Shown here: positions 7,152 to 13,498 of the stretch, piece by piece
Position numbering within the stretch: position 1 is the stretch's first letter
Layout: every line of letters starts with the position of its first letter
IMG/VR virus record: IMGVR_UViG_3300007346_005567
Location: 1-54,961 of that record
From: a virus
Strand: one strand, 5' to 3'
DNA length: 54,961 bases
The notes under the pieces: model-generated
What the model saw: only the letters and a program-made list of their open reading frames with translations
Told to the model about the DNA's origin: nothing
Database searches by the model: none
Translations under genes and position numbers: made by a program

Positions 7152-7229
7152 ATGAATTATTATTTTACAGGTGCTCTTATAATATTGTTTATTTTGTTTA
7201 CTTTATTTGTTACACCCTACCCATATTAA
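7152..7229 (+). CDS. 25-residue single-span membrane peptide
   Basis: ATG 7152 follows a strong ribosome site (AGGAGGT, about 7139-7146). The product is almost entirely one hydrophobic segment (residues 8-20, LIILFILFTLFVT) with a short aromatic start and end. It lies 10 bases after the coiled-coil gene. Very short membrane peptides in phages can tune membrane proteins or lysis timing; here only the membrane span is evident. Confidence 0.45.
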   Translation: MNYYFTGALIILFILFTLFVTPYPY

Positions 7230-7244
7230 AGTTTTGTTACAATC

Positions 7245-7313
7245 GGTTTTCCTATGTTAAATACTAGCGATAGTTATTAAACTATCAATCTCTAAAGTAA
7301 AACATAGGAAACC
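7245..7313 (+). promoter_or_regulatory. pstS leader with nested hairpins that cover the ribosome site
   Basis: The outer arms pair GGTTTTCCTATGTT (7245-7258) with AACATAGGAAACC (7301-7313), leaving one bulged T, giving 13 pairs. The right arm contains AGGA (7306-7309), the Shine-Dalgarno sequence seven bases before the pstS start. An inner perfect stem pairs GATAGTT (7269-7275) with AACTATC (7280-7286) around a four-base loop. Full-length transcripts should therefore be poorly translated unless the structure opens. A weak late-promoter-like GTTAAATA spans 7256-7263, and transcripts from it would lack the left arm. I see no convincing Pho-box direct repeats. Confidence 0.55.
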
Positions 7314-7316
7314 TAG

Positions 7317-8249
7317 ATGAGAAAATTATTATTCAGTTTAATTATGATTTTGATGACAACTACATTATATGCAAGGGATCAAATTAACATTGTTGGTTCT
7401 TCAACAGTTTATCCATTTTCAACAGTAGTCGCAGAAAGATTTGGTAAGTCAGGTAAGTTTCAAACACCTGTCATTGAATCAACTGGTACTGGTGGTGGAA
7501 TGAAACTATTTTGTAAAGGCATTGGTACAAACACACCAGATATGTCAAACGCAAGTAGAAAAATAAAACCAAAAGAAGTTAAACTTTGTAAAGATAATGG
7601 TGTTACCGATATTACACAAGTGATTGTAGGTTTAGATGGTATTGCTTTTACAAGTTCAGTACAAGGCAAACAATATAACTTTACAAAAAAACAACTTTGG
7701 GAAGCGATGGCTGATCTAGGATCAAAACCAACTAAATGGTCAGATATTGATCCTTCTTTACCAGACATTAAAATAGCAATACTTACACCACCTGCTACAA
7801 GTGGTACAAGGGATGCTTGGAATGATCTAGTAATGAAAAAAGGATGTCCTGAAACTATAAAAGGCAAAGAATGTTTTTTATTAAGAGAAGATGGTGCAGT
7901 AATTGAAGTCGGTGAAAATGATACTTTGATTATTAACAAACTTGTAGGTGAACCAACATACTTTGGTATATTTGGTTTTAGTTATTACGATAATTCAAAA
8001 GATAAAGTTCAAGCACATACAATTGAAGATGTTAAAATATCTTTATCATCAATACAAGATGGTTCTTATCCAATAAGTCGACCATTATACTTTTATGTAA
8101 AAAATCAACACATTGATGTAATACCAGGTATTGAGGAATTTGTAAAAGAGTTTACATCTAAAAGAGCTGCAGGTAAAAGAGGTTATCTTTTAGATTTAGG
8201 ATTAGTACCTTTGAAAAGTTTAGATGAATCTATTTCTAAAGTAGAATAA
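7317..8249 (+). CDS. pstS: Phosphate ABC transporter periplasmic binding protein PstS
   Basis: 310 residues with a signal peptide ending at about residue 19 (MRKLLFSLIMILMTTTLYA). The mature protein starts with INIVGSSTVYPFSTVVAERF and ESTGTGGGMKLFC, the phosphate-coordinating Ser/Thr/Gly loops of PstS, followed by ATSGTRDAWNDL in the second lobe. It captures inorganic phosphate in the periplasm for the host PstCAB transporter; no PstA/B/C genes are present, so it depends on host partners. Phage-borne pstS is well known in marine T4-like phages and is induced under phosphate stress in cyanophages. Translation is probably controlled by the hairpin leader. Confidence 0.96.
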   Translation: MRKLLFSLIMILMTTTLYARDQINIVGSSTVYPFSTVVAERFGKSGKFQTPVIESTGTGGGMKLFCKGIGTNTPDMSNASRKIKPKEVKLCKDNGVTDITQVIVGLDGIAFTSSVQGKQYNFTKKQLWEAMADLGSKPTKWSDIDPSLPDIKIAILTPPATSGTRDAWNDLVMKKGCPETIKGKECFLLREDGAVIEVGENDTLIINKLVGEPTYFGIFGFSYYDNSKDKVQAHTIEDVKISLSSIQDGSYPISRPLYFYVKNQHIDVIPGIEEFVKEFTSKRAAGKRGYLLDLGLVPLKSLDESISKVE

Positions 8250-8273
8250 AAAAAAGGGCGCCAAAAGGCGCCC
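8247..8273 (-). terminator. Intrinsic terminator of the serine-hydrolase operon
   Basis: GGGCGCC (8256-8262), AAAA, GGCGCCC (8267-8273) form a perfect 7-bp G+C stem. On the minus strand the stem is followed by an uninterrupted run of seven to eight T (8255-8248), the classical rho-independent layout. It lies 22 bases past the stop codon of the minus-strand gene at 8295. Read on the plus strand the stem is followed by CTAACAAAC with no U tract, so it should stop pstS transcription less well. The T run overlaps the pstS stop codon. Confidence 0.85.
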
Positions 8274-8294
8274 CTAACAAACAACAAAGGTATT

Positions 8295-9599
8295 TTATAA
8301 TTTTTCGTGTACCAACTTCATCCAATTATAATTTCTATGGATTGCCATTGTGCTAATGATTTTATTATTTTCAAAATCAATTGTAATTGTTTGACCACCA
8401 AAACCATCTAATATGAATATTGGTTTATCTCTCTTACCAGAGATACCCATATGAAATTGACCACCGTATGATTTAGTGTGTGAAAATGCGTCTGTTGTAT
8501 TTGCATTATTAGTTTTACCTTTTTTAATTCTGTTTTCATGTAAAGATTTTAAATATTGACCTTCACAAGTATTGTTGTTCCAATCATCTAACATTGCAAC
8601 AGCAACTCTCATATAATCATATCTGGTTAGGTACATTCCATAATTTATAGACAAGTCAGATTTTTTAGATTCACTAGGTTGTTTCATCACAACATTATAT
8701 TCAATACCAATTTTATTTTGAAATATATCTTTTAACATTTTTTTGTATTCTTTAGCACCCATAGTTGACATAACATAACTAGCAAAAACGTTTGTATTTA
8801 AATTTGCATAGTGATATTTGTTTTTACCAGGTGTAGTATTTTTTAATTCTTTTTTTGCAATACTATTTACTGACCATCTATTAGACCATCTTTTTGAATT
8901 TTTAAAACTACCACCACCTTTGTTATCAACATATTTTTGTGAACCTGACGCCATATTAAGCACGTTAATTATAGGTTGATTTTCAAATAAAGTATTTTCT
9001 AATACATCCCAGTTCATAGTTTCATGTATACCATTAACATATCCTCTACAAAGAGCATGCCCGTATATATATGACATAATTGATTTACCCATAGAGTTTG
9101 AAACATACAAAGAATTGTTTTTAAATATTTTACCAAATCTATCTTTAGGTGTAATTTGATCTATTACTATCTCACCATCAACATACATAAGGTAACTTAA
9201 TAGAGCAGTTTTTTGAAATGCCTTTGTAACTTTCTCATCTTCTGTAAGATTAAAAGTAAACTCTTTATAATTTTTTGATTTCTTTATAACGATTTTGTGT
9301 TTTTCTTTTACTGGTTCGTTAATATATTTTTTTAGATATTTTTTTAATATCCTATAATCTGGATTTGCATCCCAAGGTATTTCAGATGAAGTGCCATTTT
9401 CGTAACCTTTCCAAGGTGTATTCTTTGTATTCTTACCTGATACTTTTTTTATTTCTAATGTTTCGCCATCACAACCATTGATGTACCATATCTGACTATA
9501 TTTTTGTTCATGTTTACAAACGTCATGTTCTTCAGCGAATACAGCAGCGGCAGAAAATATAAATGAAAATATTAATATTGTTATCCAAAGTCTAAACAT
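8295..9599 (-). CDS. Secreted serine hydrolase (beta-lactamase/penicillin-binding fold)
   Basis: 434 residues with a clear signal peptide ending at about residue 22 (IFSFIFSAAAVFA). The three active-site elements of class C beta-lactamase-like hydrolases are present: SMGK (Ser169-x-x-Lys172), YAN (Tyr264-x-Asn266) and a late GGQFHMGIS block with HxG in place of KTG. It would act in the periplasm or outside the cell as an esterase, DD-peptidase or amidase; the motifs do not give the substrate. In a phage, possible roles are cell-wall modification before lysis or surface remodelling. It is the last gene of a unit with its own sigma70-like promoter and terminator. Confidence 0.82.
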   Translation of the reverse strand: MFRLWITILIFSFIFSAAAVFAEEHDVCKHEQKYSQIWYINGCDGETLEIKKVSGKNTKNTPWKGYENGTSSEIPWDANPDYRILKKYLKKYINEPVKEKHKIVIKKSKNYKEFTFNLTEDEKVTKAFQKTALLSYLMYVDGEIVIDQITPKDRFGKIFKNNSLYVSNSMGKSIMSYIYGHALCRGYVNGIHETMNWDVLENTLFENQPIINVLNMASGSQKYVDNKGGGSFKNSKRWSNRWSVNSIAKKELKNTTPGKNKYHYANLNTNVFASYVMSTMGAKEYKKMLKDIFQNKIGIEYNVVMKQPSESKKSDLSINYGMYLTRYDYMRVAVAMLDDWNNNTCEGQYLKSLHENRIKKGKTNNANTTDAFSHTKSYGGQFHMGISGKRDKPIFILDGFGGQTITIDFENNKIISTMAIHRNYNWMKLVHEKL

Positions 9600-9877
9600 T
9601 ATATTCCCATCCCTTCTAATCTAAAATCTACAACAGGTACAAAGTCGTAAGCGTATTCTTCATCCTCACCCATAGGACCTGACATCTTAACAACACAATC
9701 ATTTTTCTTTCTGTTGTCAAAGAAAGTTTGTAAAGCAAGTTTTAAACTATCTGCCATTTGTTGATGTACAGATACGTTAAACTTCGTAAACAAAGTACCA
9801 CAACAAATTGTAATACCATCAGCAGACTCTGCCCTTGCAATGTTCATTATATCTTTTTTCAATTGTGTATCTTTCAT
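9599..9877 (-). CDS. Hypothetical protein (92 aa)
   Basis: No family recognised. The sequence is mixed alpha/beta with an SADGITICCGTLF stretch (two adjacent Cys) and an acidic GEDEEYAYDF region near the end. No signal peptide or membrane span. GGGAG lies about 11 bases before the start. Its stop overlaps the start of the serine hydrolase (TAATG), so the two are translationally coupled. Confidence 0.7.
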   Translation of the reverse strand: MKDTQLKKDIMNIARAESADGITICCGTLFTKFNVSVHQQMADSLKLALQTFFDNRKKNDCVVKMSGPMGEDEEYAYDFVPVVDFRLEGMGI

Positions 9878-9881
9878 AGTG

Positions 9882-10010
9882 TTATATCTCCCTTTTAGTT
9901 TTCATTATTTGTATTACTTCAAATAAAGATTTTGTTTTAAGTAATTTGTTTCCGTAAGCAAGTCTTTTTTCAAGTTTCTTAATTGCAGTTTTTAACTCTT
10001 TATTATTCAT
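9882..10010 (-). CDS. Small basic helical protein (42 aa)
   Basis: Starts at ATG 10010 immediately after the stop of the upstream membrane-protein gene and stops four bases before the next gene. The product (MNNKELKTAIKKLEKRLAYG...) is Lys/Leu-rich and probably one amphipathic helix. It fills exactly the only gap in this otherwise contiguous operon, which is the main reason to accept it. Function unknown. Confidence 0.5.
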   Translation of the reverse strand: MNNKELKTAIKKLEKRLAYGNKLLKTKSLFEVIQIMKTKREI

Positions 10011-10247
10011 TTATTTGTTTTGTAATGCGATTGTTATTAAACCAGATACTATACCTGTTAAGGCCATCATAGCACCTATCATAAAGTTATTTGCTTCGAT
10101 AGCACCAACAGATCCTACCATACTGAATAAAAATACAATAGCAGTAACTAATGATATGTTTTCTTTTATTTTTTTCATAATTTCTTCCTTATATCTCAAC
10201 TGATTGTAAGCTTCAATTTGATTAAGTGCTTGTTTTTGTAGTGTCAT
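10011..10247 (-). CDS. Two-span small membrane protein with two possible starts
   Basis: 78 residues from ATG 10247, which has AAGGAG about 8 bases upstream. An internal ATG at 10178 (MKKIKENISLVT) also has its own AAGGA site and gives a 55-residue form. Both forms contain two hydrophobic segments, about residues 31-53 (LVTAIVFLFSMVGSVGAIEA) and 54-75 (FMIGAMMALTGIVSGLITIA). Two-span topology, small size and a dual start are all features of some holins, but there is no lysozyme gene beside it, only a secreted serine hydrolase two genes further on. Treat holin as a hypothesis. Confidence 0.7.
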   Translation of the reverse strand: MTLQKQALNQIEAYNQLRYKEEIMKKIKENISLVTAIVFLFSMVGSVGAIEANNFMIGAMMALTGIVSGLITIALQNK

Positions 10248-10259
10248 AGTGTTTTCTCC

Positions 10260-10463
10260 TTATTTAATTTTTAATACACCAGTTTGTTGGTATACTTTGT
10301 AGTTGTTAATGATTTTATTAATTGCATTTTTCATATTAATATCAATCATTTCTAAAAGAGTATTATCAACTTCAATAATTTCTTTTATATTTTTGTTTAT
10401 TTTACCGATTTGTCTATATGCAACGTTTCTAACAATTGCCATATTCATATTATTTGTTTTCAT
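10260..10463 (-). CDS. Hypothetical protein (67 aa), first gene of the early unit
   Basis: Helical, Asn/Ile/Lys-rich, with no recognised domain. It is the promoter-proximal gene of the five-gene minus-strand unit. No Shine-Dalgarno sequence is visible before ATG 10463, and the -10 box is only 8 bases away, so it may be read as a leaderless mRNA. Later in-frame ATGs at residues 6 and 8 are alternatives. Confidence 0.6.
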   Translation of the reverse strand: MKTNNMNMAIVRNVAYRQIGKINKNIKEIIEVDNTLLEMIDINMKNAINKIINNYKVYQQTGVLKIK

Positions 10464-10471
10464 ATACTACT

Positions 10472-10500
10472 AATATACCGTATTTTTATGTAAAAATCAA
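10472..10500 (-). promoter_or_regulatory. Sigma70-type promoter of the serine-hydrolase operon
   Basis: On the minus strand TTGATT (10500-10495) and TATATT (10477-10472) are separated by exactly 17 bases. The -10 box ends 8 bases before ATG 10463. With the terminator at 8247-8273 this defines a complete transcription unit. The rest of the 157-base gap between the divergent genes holds the late promoter at 10584. Confidence 0.55.
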
Positions 10501-10583
10501 CAAAAAAATGGATTAATTGTCCGATTCTTCCGTAGCTTGTCGGCATTCTGGCGTATATAGAACAAAAGTAGAACAAAAACCCT

Positions 10584-10591
10584 TATAAATA
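10584..10591 (+). promoter_or_regulatory. T4-type late promoter
   Basis: Exact TATAAATA, 29 bases before the start at 10621. In T4 this element is recognised by the phage sigma factor gp55 with the gp45 clamp. It heads the main baseplate gene block. Confidence 0.7.
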
Positions 10592-10620
10592 GTAGAAAAA
10601 CATCAAAATATGAGGAAATT

Positions 10621-10884
10621 ATGAAAAAAATGAGAATTTTTAAGTTTTGGAACGAATCGGGTGACGAAAAAGAGAAGGAAGCCATGAGTTTGAAGAAAGC
10701 CACTATGTCCGTACAAGGGGATTTCAAGGATAAAATCATTGGAGTTGAATATATCAGTAAAAAAGGCAAAAAAATCGTAGATTCGGTAAAAATACCAGTA
10801 GGACGGAAGATTCGTCAATCAATTATTATTGAACAAAGAAGATTAGCAAGAAAAGCTGCGTTAGAACAAAGACAAAGAGGATAA
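10621..10884 (+). CDS. Small basic protein, first gene of the baseplate block
   Basis: 87 residues, no recognised family. The N-terminal half has an acidic/basic stretch (NESGDEKEKEAM). The middle (DKIIGVEYISKKGKKIVDSVKIP) looks like two beta strands, and the C-terminus is an Arg/Gln-rich helix ending RLARKAALEQRQRG. ATG 10621 follows TGAGGAAATT, a reasonable ribosome site. It is one base upstream of the PAAR gene and under the same late promoter, so a virion or assembly role is likely but unproven. Confidence 0.7.
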   Translation: MKKMRIFKFWNESGDEKEKEAMSLKKATMSVQGDFKDKIIGVEYISKKGKKIVDSVKIPVGRKIRQSIIIEQRRLARKAALEQRQRG

Positions 10885-10885
10885 T

Positions 10886-11185
10886 ATGGCTGTTAGAGAA
10901 GGAGATCCGTTGACTACAGGTCATGCTTGTACTGGAATTACTAATTTAGCAACTTCATTAGTAAGAACGGTTAAAGCAAATGCGATTCCAGGTGCTGTAC
11001 AAGGCACTCCTACCGTATCTCACACTTTTCCACCAGTTCCTTTGTGTCCTGCCCATGTTGCAAATTTAAACAAAGGATCAACAAACGTTAAAATAGGTGG
11101 TATACCTTGGGGTCGTGTGGGAGATAGTGCTGACGCAGGTGCAATGATTTCAGGTTCTTTAAATGTATTAGTAAATGGTCTGTAA
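10886..11185 (+). CDS. PAAR-repeat tail spike tip protein
   Basis: 99 residues. MAVREGDPLTTGHACTG and later VKIGGIPWGRVGDSADAG match PAAR/gp5.4-type proteins, which cap the gp5 spike with a cone held by a metal ion through His and Cys residues. His13, Cys15, and the later CPAH segment (Cys and His about 50-53) are candidate ligands. It would sit at the distal tip of the baseplate spike and touch the host envelope first. It lies next to gp25 and gp6 genes, as expected. Confidence 0.88.
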   Translation: MAVREGDPLTTGHACTGITNLATSLVRTVKANAIPGAVQGTPTVSHTFPPVPLCPAHVANLNKGSTNVKIGGIPWGRVGDSADAGAMISGSLNVLVNGL

Positions 11186-11190
11186 AGTCA

Positions 11191-11198
11191 TATAAATA
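11191..11198 (+). promoter_or_regulatory. T4-type late promoter at the gp25 start
   Basis: Exact TATAAATA ending only five bases before the gp25 ATG (11204). T4 late transcription begins about six bases after this element, so the mRNA would start at or next to the ATG. No Shine-Dalgarno sequence is visible here. Confidence 0.65.
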
Positions 11199-11203
11199 TT
11201 GCT

Positions 11204-11635
11204 ATGGCTTATTCAAACTATGACGCAAGTACAACGAATCAAAGTAAACGATCAAATCGTATTTACAAAGATTTAAATTTAAACTTTACTAAAAATCCAG
11301 CAACTAAAGATGTTGCAAGATTATTTGATGTACAGGCAATTAAGAGAGCTGTTAAGAATATAATCTTAACAAACAAATACGAAAAACCTTTTAATTCTGA
11401 CTTTGGTTGTAATTTAAGAGGTTTCTTATTTGAGAACATGACCGAACCTATGATGGTAATCATCAAAGATAGGGTTGCAATGGCAATTGAGAAATACGAA
11501 CCTAGAGTTTCAGTAGAAGATGTAGTTGTTCGGGAAGATGAAAACAATAATGGGTTAGATATTATGGTTTCATTTTTAATTAATGGTGCAGAAGCGCCTA
11601 TATCAGTATCAACATTTTTACAAAGAGTAAGATAA
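11204..11635 (+). CDS. 25: Baseplate wedge subunit gp25
   Basis: 143 residues with the conserved gp25/TssE-type core: DLNLNFTKNPATKDVARL near the start, AIKRAVKNIILTNKYEKPFNSDFGCNLRGFLFE in the middle and IEKYEPRV after it. gp25 forms the core wedge with gp6 and gp53 and nucleates sheath assembly. Length fits T4 gp25 (132 aa) with a short N-terminal extension. It stops one base before the gp6 gene. A late promoter overlaps its upstream edge. Confidence 0.95.
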   Translation: MAYSNYDASTTNQSKRSNRIYKDLNLNFTKNPATKDVARLFDVQAIKRAVKNIILTNKYEKPFNSDFGCNLRGFLFENMTEPMMVIIKDRVAMAIEKYEPRVSVEDVVVREDENNNGLDIMVSFLINGAEAPISVSTFLQRVR

Positions 11636-11636
11636 G

Positions 11637-13493
11637 ATGGCACAACACAAATTAGAAATTTCAGAATTAGATTTTGAAAATATAAAAGGTTCACTCAAAA
11701 GATTTTTAGCAAATCAAAACGAATTTAAAGATTACGACTTTGAAGGTAGTTCAATGGCAATATTGCTTGACCTACTTGCTTACAATACACATTACTCGGC
11801 TTACAATGCAAACTTTGTAGCAAACGAAATGTTTATGGACACAGCACAGTTAAGATCAAGTGTTGCGTCATTGGCTAAATTAGTAGGATACACACCTAAC
11901 TCTGCTAGAGCACCAATCGCTGATTTAAAATTAGTAATCAACGATGGTACAGGTGCTTCAATTACAATTCCTGCAGGTACAAAATTTACTTCATCAATAG
12001 ATGGTTTAACTTACACGTTTGTTTCAGTATCAGATAAAGTTGTACAACCAATTGATGGTATTTACACAGCACAAAGTTTAAATGTTTACGAAGGTACATA
12101 TGTTACCTATGCTTACACATATGACAGCCAAGATATAGATCAAAGATTTTTAATACCTAGTGACAGAGCAGATACAACTACAATAAAAGTTGTAGTGCAA
12201 AATAGTGCTTCAGATGTAACACAAACCACATACACTAAAGCAAGTTCAATAACAGAATTAGATAGTACATCAAAAGTTTATTTCTGCCAAGAGGCTGAAG
12301 ACGGTCAATTTGAAATTTACTTTGGTGATGGTGTAATTGGTAAATCATTAGACGATGGTAATATAATTAGTATTAGTTATGTTGTTACAAACAAAACAGA
12401 AGCTAACGGTGCAACTGCATTTACATTATCAGGCTCTATTTCTGGATTTACAGACGTAACTACAACTGTTAACTCATCAGCACAAGGTGGTGCTGAACCT
12501 GAAAGTTTACAAAGTATAAAATTCAATGCACCTAATTTTTATGCCTCACAAGACAGAGCAGTTACAATAGAAGATTATAAATCAAAAGTAAAACAACTTT
12601 ATGCTAACACACAATCAGTTAGTGCTTGGGGTGGTGAAGACGCTGAAACGCCATTCTATGGTAGAGTTTATCTTTCTATTTTACCAACAAGTGGTTCTAA
12701 TCTTACAGACGCTACAAAAGATAAAATAGTAAAAGATTTAAAAAAATATTCAGTTGCTTCAGTTACACCAGTTATCATTGATCCTGAAACAACAGATATA
12801 TTAATTACATCTAACGTTAAGTTTAATGAGGCAACAACACCCAAAACTGCTGACACAATTAAATCAAACGTTGTTACAACAATAACAGATTACAACGCAA
12901 ATACATTACAAAAATTTGATACAATGTTTAGACATTCAAAACTTACAGGATTAATTGATGATACAGATGAAAGTATTTTATCAAATGTTACTACAGTTAG
13001 ATTGAGAAAATCTTTTTTACCAACAATTGGAAGTTCTACAAAATATACAATTAACTTTGCAAACGCATTATACAATCCACATTCAGGTCACAATTCTGCT
13101 TCTGGTGGTATTTTAGAATCAACAGGATTTAAAATTGATGGCGACACTACAAACATTTGGTTTTTAGATGATGATGGACAAGGTAATGTAAGAAGATATA
13201 GAAATGATGGTTCTGTAAGATCATATGCTAACAGTACACAAGGTACAATAGATTACTCAACAGGTAAAGTTGAAGTAAACTCTTTAAATGTTTCTAATAT
13301 AGAAAACGTAAGAGGTGCAGCTTCAACAGTTATAGAAGTTACGGTTAAACCTAATTCAAACGATATTGTTCCTATCAGAAATCAAGTATTAGATATTGAT
13401 GTTGCAAACAGTTCAGTTACAGTTGAGGCTGACACATTAGCAGGAGGCTCAGCAAACGCTGGTATAGGATATACCACGACTAGTAGTTATTAG
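11637..13493 (+). CDS. 6: Baseplate wedge subunit gp6 (baseplate J-like)
   Basis: 618 residues, close to T4 gp6 (660). The N-terminus (about 1-60) includes LAYNTHYSAYNANFVANEMFMDTA, strongly typical of marine gp6 proteins. The central part has GDGVIGKSLDDGNIISISYVVTN and the baseplate-J signature APNFYASQDRAVTIEDYKS at about 298-316. gp6 dimers form the ring that links the six wedges around the hub. It directly follows gp25 and precedes the gp7-position gene, the canonical order. Confidence 0.94.
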   Translation: MAQHKLEISELDFENIKGSLKRFLANQNEFKDYDFEGSSMAILLDLLAYNTHYSAYNANFVANEMFMDTAQLRSSVASLAKLVGYTPNSARAPIADLKLVINDGTGASITIPAGTKFTSSIDGLTYTFVSVSDKVVQPIDGIYTAQSLNVYEGTYVTYAYTYDSQDIDQRFLIPSDRADTTTIKVVVQNSASDVTQTTYTKASSITELDSTSKVYFCQEAEDGQFEIYFGDGVIGKSLDDGNIISISYVVTNKTEANGATAFTLSGSISGFTDVTTTVNSSAQGGAEPESLQSIKFNAPNFYASQDRAVTIEDYKSKVKQLYANTQSVSAWGGEDAETPFYGRVYLSILPTSGSNLTDATKDKIVKDLKKYSVASVTPVIIDPETTDILITSNVKFNEATTPKTADTIKSNVVTTITDYNANTLQKFDTMFRHSKLTGLIDDTDESILSNVTTVRLRKSFLPTIGSSTKYTINFANALYNPHSGHNSASGGILESTGFKIDGDTTNIWFLDDDGQGNVRRYRNDGSVRSYANSTQGTIDYSTGKVEVNSLNVSNIENVRGAASTVIEVTVKPNSNDIVPIRNQVLDIDVANSSVTVEADTLAGGSANAGIGYTTTSSY

Positions 13494-13498
13494 ATGAA

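Noticed and set aside
7230-7316. Pho box upstream of pstS
   Set aside because: The repeats here are inverted, not the direct 7-base repeats with 4-base spacing of a Pho box, and no spaced -35/-10 pair was convincing.
10497-10818. Minus-strand frames opposite the small protein at 10621-10884
   Set aside because: They are antisense to a gene with a late promoter and ribosome site, and their sequence is Phe/Leu-rich as expected for reverse reading of Lys-rich codons.
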